Positions 1 to 6,206 of a stretch of DNA of 10,141 bases are shown piece after piece. The stretch is taken from assembly GCA_003131985.1 (NCBI GenBank), contig PKWH01000157.1:50706-60846 (forward strand), given 5' to 3'. The notes below the pieces were generated by a model, which saw only the letters and a program-made list of their open reading frames with translations, ran no database searches and was not told the DNA's origin. The translations under genes and the position numbers were made by a program. This stretch comes from Acidobacteriota bacterium (lineage in GTDB: Bacteria; Acidobacteriota; Terriglobia; Acidiferrales; UBA7541). The number at the start of each line of letters is the position of its first letter. The stretch's first letter is position 1.

Positions 1-302
1 GAAATTCGCGCGCTAAGCGGCATTAGGTGGCCGTCTACTTCTGCGTCATCGGTAGACTCGTAGCTTTGGAAATAGCGCCAGGCGAAGAACCCGCCCACCA
101 GTACCACGAGAATCGCAGCAATCAGAAAAAGACGAGCGTTGGGATTCGATTGAATGAATCTTCCGGCGCGAGACGGCGGAGGCTCCGAAGCCGAATGGGT
201 TTCCGGAGGAGCAGCGGCGCCGGCTGCAACCGGTTTGTCAGGTTGAGCGACGCTCTGATCCGAAGGATTCTTGGCTGGTTCCACCTCTGTTCTCTGTGGC
301 AT
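1..302 (-). CDS. HlyD/EmrA-type membrane-fusion (periplasmic adaptor) protein, N-terminal part
   Basis: This is the first 100 residues of an adaptor that links an inner-membrane exporter to a TolC-type channel; the rest lies beyond the left edge. Residues 1-55 are a hydrophilic, Pro/Ala/Glu-rich cytoplasmic tail. Residues 58-75 form one membrane anchor (RLFLIAAILVVLVGGFFAW). After it comes YFQSYESTDDAEVDGHLMPLSARI, the conserved opening of the HlyD/EmrA family (T-D-D/N-A-x-V-x-G-x-x-x-P-x-x-x-x-I). The ATG directly follows the TolC-gene stop codon (TAA-ATG, no gap), with AAGGA 6 nt upstream inside the end of that gene, so the two are probably translationally coupled. An EmrB-like MFS transporter is the usual partner of this subtype and may follow outside the window, but that is inference. 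The family call is firm; the substrate is unknown. Confidence 0.88.
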   Translation of the reverse strand, partial: MPQRTEVEPAKNPSDQSVAQPDKPVAAGAAAPPETHSASEPPPSRAGRFIQSNPNARLFLIAAILVVLVGGFFAWRYFQSYESTDDAEVDGHLMPLSARI

Positions 303-1805
303 TTATTTTCCTTTGAAATACTGCTTAACGCCTTCTTCGGCAAATCCGATGGCTCGCGCCAGAGCGATTTTCGAGTAGTTGTAGTTGTAGAGAGCCGAAA
401 TATAATTTTCATGCGCGCTGGCGACGGCCTCCTGCGCTTGCACAACTTCGACTGTATTGGTTACGCCCGCCGCAAAGCGATCGCGCGATTGCCTTAAACT
501 CTCATCTGCCAGGCCGACGTTGCTTTTAGCTACGACCACTTGTTGCGCCGAGGATTCGAGGTTGAGCAGCGCGGTGCGAACGTCCGCATCGATCTGTCCG
601 CGCAGGCTTTCGAGTCGATCGCGGCTCTGCTGAAGTTGTGCATCAGCCACCAAGACATCCCCCTGAACTTTGCCGCCCTGAAAAATTGGAATATTCAGCG
701 TGGCGCGCATGTCGAAAACCCCATGGGTGAAGAGATTCGAATAGGTTCCGGCAACACCGTAATCAGCGCTGACCGACAGGGAAGGGTAATAGCCGGCATG
801 GGCCGCGCGACGTGAGTATTCCTCGGAACTGACAGTTGCTAATGCGGCCTGAAAATCCGAACGAGTTGCGTACGCTCGCTTCAGCGCGTCCTCCACGGTA
901 ATGCCTTCGAGAGGTTCGTACGGAGACTTGTCAGTGAGATCAAATTCCTGGCCCGGGGCAAGCCCGATGACTCGCGCGACGGTCAGTTTCTGGATCGCGA
1001 GATCATTCTTGGCCTGAATCAATTGCTGCTGACGCGTCTGCAACTCCACGTGCGCGCGAAGCTCGTCGATTGCCGGGGAGGTCCCAGCTTTGAGCTGGTC
1101 GGAAGCCTGGTTGTAGAGAGCCTGTCCGGTGTTAACTTGAGCTTCCGCTGTTTCGATCCGCGCTTCGTCGGCGATGGCCTGAAGGTAGTTGTAACCTACC
1201 GCGAGAACCACGAGATCGCGAGCGTCCTTAAGTGTGTATTGCGCGGCTTTTACGTTCTGCGACGCGGAGTGCGTGTTGTTAATGGCTTTCCAATCGAAGA
1301 TGGATTGCGTTACGTAGGCGCGCGAGTCGTAATAAGTGAAAGGGCCGACGATAGCGGGGATATTCGCGCCAGGAATTGAGAAGCTAAACCCAAACTCGGC
1401 AAGGTTAATTTGCGACTTGTCGACGTAGCTGGTCGTCGTTAGATTAGGCAAGAGTGCGCTCAATTGCTGCCAGCGCTGGCCCCGAGCTGAACCGACGTCT
1501 TGGCTTGAGAGCAACAAGCCGAGGTTCTGTTTCAGGCCGCGATTGATGGCATCTTCGAGCGAAATCGGCAGAACTCCGGGAACAAGTGGGGACGGAACGC
1601 TGCCTGTGAATGAACTTTGTCCCTGCGCCGCAGCAGGGGATGCTACGGACGCGGGAGCAGGGTTGGAACTCGTGGCAGCACTCGAACCTGGATTTCCGGA
1701 GGGGGCCACAACGGGCCCAGCGGGGATTTGAGCCGATAGAGGGTTCTTGGCCGCTGGCGAGAAGATCGTCAGCATGAGGACCATGGCAGCCAATCGATGT
1801 TTCAC
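303..1805 (-). CDS. TolC-family outer-membrane efflux channel protein
   Basis: A 500-residue outer-membrane factor forming the exit duct of a tripartite exporter. The start is GTG, preceded by GGAGGAG at 5 nt. Residues 1-25 look like a signal peptide (hydrophobic AAMVLMLTIFSPA, cleavage near LSA-Q). Residues 26-75 are an unusual low-complexity Pro/Ala/Ser linker. From about residue 78 (PISLEDAINRGLKQNLGLLLSSQ) the two homologous OEP repeats follow. Typical TolC patterns are seen: long amphipathic helices with DARDLVVLAVGYNYLQAIADEARIETAEAQV, the second-repeat opening TVEDALKRAYATRSDFQAALA, and ending SRDRFAAGVTNTVEVVQAQEAVASAHENYISALYNYNYSKIALARAIG. Length is normal for the family. It lies between a TetR gene (90 bp upstream) and the HlyD adaptor (abutting), as in drug or metabolite efflux operons. 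Substrate cannot be told from the sequence. Confidence 0.93.
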   Translation of the reverse strand: MKHRLAAMVLMLTIFSPAAKNPLSAQIPAGPVVAPSGNPGSSAATSSNPAPASVASPAAAQGQSSFTGSVPSPLVPGVLPISLEDAINRGLKQNLGLLLSSQDVGSARGQRWQQLSALLPNLTTTSYVDKSQINLAEFGFSFSIPGANIPAIVGPFTYYDSRAYVTQSIFDWKAINNTHSASQNVKAAQYTLKDARDLVVLAVGYNYLQAIADEARIETAEAQVNTGQALYNQASDQLKAGTSPAIDELRAHVELQTRQQQLIQAKNDLAIQKLTVARVIGLAPGQEFDLTDKSPYEPLEGITVEDALKRAYATRSDFQAALATVSSEEYSRRAAHAGYYPSLSVSADYGVAGTYSNLFTHGVFDMRATLNIPIFQGGKVQGDVLVADAQLQQSRDRLESLRGQIDADVRTALLNLESSAQQVVVAKSNVGLADESLRQSRDRFAAGVTNTVEVVQAQEAVASAHENYISALYNYNYSKIALARAIGFAEEGVKQYFKGK

Positions 1806-1810
1806 AGGAT

Positions 1811-1817
1811 CTCCTCC
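1811..1817 (-). promoter_or_regulatory. Ribosome binding site of the TolC-family gene
   Basis: On the minus strand this reads GGAGGAG, 5 nt before the GTG at 1805-1803. Its strength supports the GTG start rather than the internal ATG at codon 8. The 90-bp gap to the tetR stop codon holds no convincing promoter or terminator, which fits read-through from the tetR promoter. Confidence 0.75.
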
Positions 1818-1895
1818 AGTTCTATGCTATTTATGATGAAACTCTGAGCTTCCAGATTCACCAGGGCAAACAAAAATTTGGCGACAACGAACATC

Positions 1896-2579
1896 TCAGC
1901 GCCTTGCTTTCCCCCGGAGCTTGGCCTTGCTTGTTATATCGGCAGAAAGGCTCGGAAAGAACAGCTCCCAGACTTCCTCTGCCGATTTTCGCAGCAGGGA
2001 ATCCGGATTCAGCGCCCAAGCTATGGTCACGCCCATTAGTATGAGGTGAGTAAGCCGAGCAAGATCGGCGGCCGAACGATCGCGACGAATCTCGCCCCTC
2101 TTCTGACCGACGACAAAAATTTCCGCTAAGAGCTGCCGCGCGCGTTGCAGCCGGTTCTGCAATTCTGCGCGCACGGGAGCGCACGACAAATGAGCCGCGA
2201 AAATCGACCGAAGCAAATCGGGACTTTGCGAAGACTGGCCGGCAAGGTCGGTAGCCAATTCCTTGAGTACCACTAGCACTGAGTGATTTGCCGAGCGAGC
2301 TTTTTTCAGGGCGACTTCGATCGCGGCGACGCGTTGCTCGCCGTAAGTCGCCAACACGTGTTCTTTCGTAGGGAAATAATTAAAAAATGTTCCCTTGCCG
2401 ACGTCGGCGGCCTCGGTGATGTCTTCGACGGTAGTTTCGAGGTAGCCGCGTTCGGCAAAGATTTGGAGGGCGGCGCGGTAGATGCGCTCGCGAGTTTCCA
2501 AGCGGCGGCGCTCCCGGCGATTGGGCGGCGGAAAGCCTGCAGTGTGACGAGTGGAACGAACAGCACCGGAAGATTTCAT
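1896..2579 (-). CDS. TetR/AcrR-family transcriptional regulator
   Basis: A 227-residue repressor-type protein. After a basic N-terminal tail (residues 1-24) comes the TetR DNA-binding domain at about 25-75: TRERIYRAALQIFAERGYLETTVEDITEAADVGKGTFFNYFPTKEHVL. Its helix-turn-helix (VEDITEAADVGKGTFFNYF) matches the family consensus very well. The remaining helical part is the variable ligand-binding and dimerisation domain; its ligand is not predictable. GGGAGA lies 7 nt before the ATG. It is the first gene of a minus-strand group with the TolC and HlyD genes, and a perfect inverted repeat overlaps its promoter, so autorepression plus control of the efflux genes is the likely role. The family is seen directly; the target is inferred from context. 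Confidence 0.93.
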   Translation of the reverse strand: MKSSGAVRSTRHTAGFPPPNRRERRRLETRERIYRAALQIFAERGYLETTVEDITEAADVGKGTFFNYFPTKEHVLATYGEQRVAAIEVALKKARSANHSVLVVLKELATDLAGQSSQSPDLLRSIFAAHLSCAPVRAELQNRLQRARQLLAEIFVVGQKRGEIRRDRSAADLARLTHLILMGVTIAWALNPDSLLRKSAEEVWELFFPSLSADITSKAKLRGKARR

Positions 2580-2595
2580 TTACAGATCTCCCAAT

Positions 2596-2629
2596 AATGA
2601 CTTATAGGCGACTACGACTATAAGTCATT
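2596..2629. promoter_or_regulatory. Perfect 12-bp inverted repeat, probable TetR operator
   Basis: The arms are AATGACTTATAG (2596-2607) and CTATAAGTCATT (2618-2629), separated by 10 bp. The spacer itself is partly symmetric (CG..CG), and CGACTA occurs twice in tandem at 2609-2620. The element lies 16 bp upstream of the tetR ATG and covers the -10 box and the predicted transcription start, the classic position for a self-repressing TetR protein. Sequence symmetry is seen directly; binding by the adjacent regulator is inferred. Confidence 0.75.
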
Positions 2630-2645
2630 TTTTGCTGGGGGTCAA
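2617..2645 (-). promoter_or_regulatory. Sigma70-like promoter of the tetR-tolC-hlyD group
   Basis: On the minus strand TTGACC (2645-2640) and TATAGT (2622-2617) are separated by exactly 17 nt. Transcription would start near 2610, giving a leader of about 30 nt that contains the GGGAGA ribosome binding site. The -10 box falls inside the right arm of the inverted repeat. Confidence 0.72.
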
Positions 2646-2684
2646 GATGACCGCACTCATTCAAAGGGGCCTAGCTGGAAGGTT

Positions 2685-2716
2685 GCAACGCCGGGGGATT
2701 TCTCCCCCGGCGTTGC
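2685..2716 (-). terminator. Strong GC-rich hairpin, probable transcription terminator
   Basis: A perfect 14-bp stem, GCAACGCCGGGGGA and TCCCCCGGCGTTGC, closes a 4-nt TTTC loop. It lies about 100 nt past the stop of the downstream SYLF gene and just before the tetR promoter, so it could separate the two minus-strand units. No clear U tract follows on the minus strand, and only a weak pyrimidine run (TCTT) follows on the plus strand, so it is not a textbook intrinsic terminator. The direction is inferred from the neighbouring genes. Confidence 0.5.
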
Positions 2717-2740
2717 TCTTACAGAGTGACATATTCAGCA

Positions 2741-2773
2741 GGAGGCATCGACTGGTCCCACGGCGATGCTTCC
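2741..2773. repeat. Imperfect hairpin downstream of the SYLF gene
   Basis: GGAGGCATCG (2741-2750) pairs with CGATGCTTCC (2764-2773) across a 13-nt loop, with one position that is G-U in plus-strand RNA and A-C in minus-strand RNA. It sits between the SYLF stop and the stronger hairpin at 2685-2716. It may be part of the 3' end structure of the SYLF transcript, or chance. Confidence 0.35.
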
Positions 2774-2813
2774 GAGCTCACCCGCCTGTTTCCTTCAGGT
2801 TCCGATGCAGAAA

Positions 2814-3494
2814 CTACTTGCGAGCCCCTGAAATCTTATCGAGCTCGTCAATTAGTTCTTTGGCGGACGGCGGGGCGGCTTGTCCGCCTTCCACGATGTC
2901 CTTCGCGCTGATCGCTTTGCCATACAGAGATTTGTTGGCATCCTCGTCGGAGTCCATCGATGCGCCTACCAGGGATACACCGGCAAAGAGTCCCTTGGTC
3001 CGCGAGTAAGTGAGAACGTCAACCTTCATGGAAGCGGCATTGTAACCGGTTGCTGCAGCTCCCGTGGGGCCGGCAGCGGCAGCGGCATCTGCTCCGAGCT
3101 TCGTCTTCCCATTCAGGATTTGCTCCGCGCCCTTGTGGTTCATGACCACCAGCACAAAATCAGTGGCCGTGGAGCCCAGCTGCACGCCAACGCTGGCTGA
3201 GTCAAGTTTGTACATCGCCGGCGCGCCCCATTCACCATTCATGTCTCCACCGTTGCGGCAAACCAACACACCGCGCCCGTAACTGCCGCCAATGCCGACC
3301 GCCACTTTTTTGACGCTGGGAAACACGACAATGCAATCGGCCTGGTCAACGATACTTGTGGGCAGACCCTTGTCCACGAGAATCTCCCGCAGCACGGTGG
3401 CCGAATTAGATAGACGTTCATCTTGCTTCTTCTGAGCGAACATGGGAGAAGCAACTGCCAAACAGAGTGCGAACACGAACATTCTTTTTTTCAC
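2814..3494 (-). CDS. Exported SYLF-domain (Ysc84/DUF500 family) protein, downstream copy
   Basis: A 226-residue protein with a signal peptide (MKKRMFVFALCLAVASPMFA, probable cleavage before Q21), so it acts outside the cytoplasm. The SYLF domain covers roughly residues 27-205. Hallmarks are ADCIVVFPSVKKVAVGIGGSYGRGVLVCR (52-80), WGAPAMYKLDSASVGVQLGSTATDFVLVVMN (89-119) and LTYSRTKGLFAGVSLVGASM (160-179). SYLF domains bind phosphoinositides in eukaryotes; the bacterial role is not established, though lipid or envelope binding is a fair guess. The start is GTG with AAGG about 8 nt upstream; ATG at codon 5 is a less likely alternative since it would shorten the basic n-region. An upstream paralogue is separated by 173 bp. 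No convincing promoter of its own was found. Confidence 0.87.
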   Translation of the reverse strand: MKKRMFVFALCLAVASPMFAQKKQDERLSNSATVLREILVDKGLPTSIVDQADCIVVFPSVKKVAVGIGGSYGRGVLVCRNGGDMNGEWGAPAMYKLDSASVGVQLGSTATDFVLVVMNHKGAEQILNGKTKLGADAAAAAGPTGAAATGYNAASMKVDVLTYSRTKGLFAGVSLVGASMDSDEDANKSLYGKAISAKDIVEGGQAAPPSAKELIDELDKISGARK

Positions 3495-3575
3495 GGTTCA
3501 ACCTTTCTTAAAGTAGATGGATTCGGAGTCAAAGCTCGGAATCGTATTACGTGGCCTGGGTTTTTGGTCTGGGTC

Positions 3576-3612
3576 CGAAGCAGGTGGCATTGTACATCGA
3601 CCACCTGCTTCG
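3576..3612. repeat. Perfect 12-bp inverted repeat between the two SYLF genes
   Basis: CGAAGCAGGTGG (3576-3587) and CCACCTGCTTCG (3601-3612) flank a 13-nt loop that itself holds TGTACA. It begins 55 bp after the stop of the upstream SYLF gene and 81 bp before the GTG of the downstream one. No U tract follows on either strand. It may be a factor-independent or Rho-assisted terminator, an RNA-stability element, or a protein-binding site for the downstream gene. The symmetry is certain; the role is not. Confidence 0.55.
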
Positions 3613-3667
3613 TCCACCTTCGGAACCGAAAATAAGGAATTGTGTCGAATCTAGGGTAGCGTTTCGA

Positions 3668-4387
3668 TTAGGAACTGTGTTTCGGTGAATGCTTCCTCAA
3701 AGTTGAAAGGAGCAGCGCGGCGGACGGGGGCGGAGGAACGGCGTGATGAAGCACGATGTCCCTGGCCGAAATTTTCTTTCCATAGACGCGTTCGTTTGCG
3801 TCGTTGTCCGGGCGCAGTGTGGAACCCGCGAGTGAAACGCCCGCGAAAAGGCCGCGTGCGCGAGAGTAAGTTAGAATCTGCGCGCGCAAAGTGACGTCGG
3901 TATCCGCTGCGGCATTGCGTCCAACCGGACCCAGTGCCGCAGATGCGTCGCCGCCGATTTTCACCTTGCTTTGAAGAATGGCGTTAGCGCCGTCCGCATT
4001 CATAATCAGCAGAACGAAATCGGTTGCCTGTCCGCCTGCCTGAAATCCGAAACTGGCGCCCTCGAGAGCCATCATTGATGGCGCGCTCCAGGGACCGTTG
4101 AAGTCATCGCCGCGACGGCACGACATGACGCCACGACCGTAACTGGCCCCGACGATGAATGCGGCTTTTAGCACGGAAGGAAACACGACGACGCAGTCCG
4201 CTTTGTCGATGAGGCTTTGCGGAATGTTGTCGGGAATATTCATGATTTCCCTCATGACCTTACCGGCATTCTGAATACGGTCTGTTTCTTTTGTGGTGTC
4301 ATCATCCGCCCGCAGGGCAGATGCCGTAAACATCGCGGGTATTCCGGTTAGGACTAACATCAGCAGAGCCGATAAAACGTTTTTCAT
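3668..4387 (-). CDS. Exported SYLF-domain (Ysc84/DUF500 family) protein, upstream copy
   Basis: A 239-residue paralogue of the neighbouring SYLF protein. The signal peptide is MKNVLSALLMLVLTGIPAMFTASALRA, with cleavage near A27. The SYLF domain spans about 34-213, with KADCVVVFPSVLKAAFIVGASYGRGVMSCR (62-91), WSAPSMMALEGASFGFQAGGQATDFVLLIMN (100-130) and LTYSRARGLFAGVSLAGSTL (172-191). The open frame continues upstream to 4669, but the ATG at 4387 is chosen because AGGAGG lies 6 nt before it, a signal peptide starts there, and a promoter lies just upstream. The longer version would run through the promoter and into the oppositely oriented dacB. The C-terminus (HHAVPPPPSAALLLSTLRKHSPKHSS) differs from the paralogue. 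The molecular role in bacteria is unknown. Confidence 0.88.
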   Translation of the reverse strand: MKNVLSALLMLVLTGIPAMFTASALRADDDTTKETDRIQNAGKVMREIMNIPDNIPQSLIDKADCVVVFPSVLKAAFIVGASYGRGVMSCRRGDDFNGPWSAPSMMALEGASFGFQAGGQATDFVLLIMNADGANAILQSKVKIGGDASAALGPVGRNAAADTDVTLRAQILTYSRARGLFAGVSLAGSTLRPDNDANERVYGKKISARDIVLHHAVPPPPSAALLLSTLRKHSPKHSS

Positions 4388-4393
4388 GGATTT

Positions 4394-4399
4394 CCTCCT
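4394..4399 (-). promoter_or_regulatory. Perfect ribosome binding site of the upstream SYLF gene
   Basis: The minus strand reads AGGAGG, 6 nt from the ATG at 4387-4385. This fixes the start and rules out the longer reading frame beginning at 4669. Confidence 0.85.
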
Positions 4400-4412
4400 A
4401 TGGGGAGCACCT

Positions 4413-4441
4413 ATCATATGGGTTTCGCTATGGAATCGCAA
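4413..4441 (-). promoter_or_regulatory. Sigma70-like promoter of the upstream SYLF gene
   Basis: On the minus strand TTGCGA (4441-4436) is followed after 17 nt by TATGAT (4418-4413). Transcription would begin near 4406, leaving a leader of about 20 nt that carries the AGGAGG site. It may also drive the downstream SYLF gene if the intervening inverted repeat does not stop transcription. Confidence 0.65.
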
Positions 4442-4477
4442 CCTTTCTGCGAGCGCGGCCCGGCGAGAAGATTCGCA

Positions 4478-4483
4478 TATAAT
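4478..4483 (+). promoter_or_regulatory. Probable -10 box of the dacB promoter
   Basis: A consensus TATAAT lies 31 nt before the first in-frame ATG of dacB, predicting a start near 4490 and a leader of about 25 nt. No recognisable -35 box sits 16-18 nt upstream, where the sequence is GC-rich, so an activator or weak basal activity is possible. It is back to back with the SYLF promoter in the 127-bp divergent intergenic region. Confidence 0.5.
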
Positions 4484-4514
4484 CAGTTCCGTTTCAATTC
4501 GGTGCAAACTAGTC

Positions 4515-6206
4515 ATGATGGAATCCGCTCTGCTTTCGCGTGTCCGCCGCTGCCTTTCCATTGGCATGGCGCTTCTGATCGTCCTTAGCGCTCTTGGGGT
4601 GCTTGTCAAAGCACAGAATCTAGCGGCGGTCTCGAAGACGGCCTCAGCGAAGATAAAACCCGCGGCCAAACGGCCGGATGTAGCGCGATTTCGCGCGCGC
4701 GTTGATGCCGCCTTGGCTGAAGCTCGTGCCCAAAAAGCGTTTTGGGGAGTATTGGTAGCGGATCGAGACAGCGGCGAGACGCTTTACGAGCTGAACGCCG
4801 ATAGGTTTTTCACGCCGGCGTCGAACGCGAAGATTTTTACCTCCACGCTTGCGCTCGCGACGCTGGGCCCTGATTTTCATTTTCATACGACGCTGGAAAC
4901 ATCCGGCCAGCTCGGAAGCGATGGGCGCCTTGCCGGCGACCTGTTTTTAGTGGGGCGCGGTGATCCCGATCTCTCCAATCGAAAATTTCCCTACGCCGGG
5001 AAAGTGGAACGCGAAGGTCCTACGGAAGCGACCTTAGCTGAGATGGTGCAAAGTGCGGTGGCCAAAGGGCTGAAGGAGGTGGATGGAGATATTATCGCGG
5101 ATGATGGTTATTTTCCTTACGATCCATATCCAGCCGGCTGGAGCGTTGGGGACTTGTATTTTACATTTGGCGCGCCCGTCAGCGCGCTTGCGTTCAACGA
5201 CAATTCTTTTTCAGTTGAAGTAAGCCCCGCGGAGCGGGAGGGCGATCCGGCAAAGCTCATGGTCGAACCGGAGGCTGCTTCGAATGACTTCGGGCACGAG
5301 GTGGGCACTGGCCCGAGCAGCGGGAAGCCGAGTTTTTCAGCAGTCCGCCAGCCAGGGCAAAAATTTATTCTGCTGCGCGGCTCCATCCCCGCCGGACACG
5401 CGCCGATAAAACTCGACTTCGCAATGATTGATCCGGCCGAAGTTGTTGCACGGACGCTTAAGCAAACTCTTGAAAACGCCGGCGTGCACGTGACCGGCGG
5501 AATACGTGTGCAGCATGCGGCGCCACCTCAACCGTTTGATGCCACCACTCTAGCTATTCGACCCACGGCAGACCTTCCTCTCAATCCCGGCGGCATGAGC
5601 AGCGAAATGGCGAAAATTGTGAATACTCTGGTGCTTGCCGAGCATGTTTCCCCGGCACTGCTTGAAAGCATTCGGGTAACGAACAAAGTGAGCCAAAACC
5701 TGCATGCGGAGTTATTTCTTCGCACCGTGGCGCGGGAAAAAGCGGGTGTCGGCTCGACTGACGCAGGAATTTGGGTGGAACAGAATTTCCTAATAGCGGC
5801 GGGGATCGCTGATGGCGACGTTGTTCTTTCGGACGGGTCGGGGCTTTCGCGAGACGATCTCGTCACACCTCGGGCGATCGTTCAGCTTCTGCTCTACGTA
5901 TCGCAGCAGCCCTGGGGAGCGGATTATATTGCGACATTTCCGATAGCTGGTGTGGACGGCACGCTGGAAAACAGGATGAAGGATACGGCTGCGTCAGGCC
6001 GGATATTGGCGAAGACCGGCTCGCTCGAGCATGTCCGAGCGATGTCCGGCTATGCCACAACCGCTCGCGGCGAACATCTGGTCTTTACGATTTTCGGGAA
6101 CAATAGTACGGCACACGGGCACGACGCCACAGCCGCGATGGATGCGATTGGCGTTGCAATGGTCGAGACACTCGGCACTTCCCCGCAATCTAAGAAGAGA
6201 AAATGA
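4515..6206 (+). CDS. dacB: D-alanyl-D-alanine carboxypeptidase/endopeptidase, PBP4 (peptidase S13) family
   Basis: A 563-residue periplasmic penicillin-binding protein that trims or cuts peptidoglycan stem peptides. It has a signal peptide (about residues 1-34, hydrophobic SIGMALLIVLSALGVLV, then KAQ). All three active-site motifs are present: SNAK (SxxK, Ser103 and Lys106), SQN (SxN, Ser393) and KTG (Lys500). Further S13 marks are FTPASNAKIFTSTLAL, VGRGDPDLS, DDGYFPYDPYPAGWSVGD, VSQNLHAELFLRT and LSDGSGLSRDDLVTPRAIV. It is longer than the E. coli enzyme (477 residues), partly from the N-terminal segment and a basic tail (SKKRK). ATG 4515 was chosen for its place just after the -10 box and before the signal peptide; ATG 4518 is equally possible, and the Shine-Dalgarno match is poor. 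The reading frame is open back to 4293 but that part crosses the divergent promoter. It overlaps mutS2 by 4 bp. Confidence 0.9.
   Translation: MMESALLSRVRRCLSIGMALLIVLSALGVLVKAQNLAAVSKTASAKIKPAAKRPDVARFRARVDAALAEARAQKAFWGVLVADRDSGETLYELNADRFFTPASNAKIFTSTLALATLGPDFHFHTTLETSGQLGSDGRLAGDLFLVGRGDPDLSNRKFPYAGKVEREGPTEATLAEMVQSAVAKGLKEVDGDIIADDGYFPYDPYPAGWSVGDLYFTFGAPVSALAFNDNSFSVEVSPAEREGDPAKLMVEPEAASNDFGHEVGTGPSSGKPSFSAVRQPGQKFILLRGSIPAGHAPIKLDFAMIDPAEVVARTLKQTLENAGVHVTGGIRVQHAAPPQPFDATTLAIRPTADLPLNPGGMSSEMAKIVNTLVLAEHVSPALLESIRVTNKVSQNLHAELFLRTVAREKAGVGSTDAGIWVEQNFLIAAGIADGDVVLSDGSGLSRDDLVTPRAIVQLLLYVSQQPWGADYIATFPIAGVDGTLENRMKDTAASGRILAKTGSLEHVRAMSGYATTARGEHLVFTIFGNNSTAHGHDATAAMDAIGVAMVETLGTSPQSKKRK

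Noticed and set aside
27..497. 156-codon open frame on the plus strand
   Set aside because: Antisense to the HlyD start and the TolC end; Arg-rich with no recognisable features.
1806..1895. Possible separate promoter between tetR and the TolC gene
   Set aside because: No -35 and -10 pair with acceptable spacing; an A/T-rich stretch alone is not enough.
3505..3532. Possible promoter TTGACT-16-TAAGAA before the downstream SYLF gene
   Set aside because: The -10 is poor and would overlap the ribosome binding site, putting the start almost on the GTG.
4293..4514. Upstream extension of the dacB frame to an ATG at 4293
   Set aside because: It overlaps the SYLF gene start and its promoter, and would bury the signal peptide about 75 residues inside the protein.
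4388..4669. N-terminal extension of the upstream SYLF frame (start at 4669)
   Set aside because: It runs through the promoter and perfect AGGAGG site and into dacB on the opposite strand; a signal peptide begins at the internal ATG at 4387.
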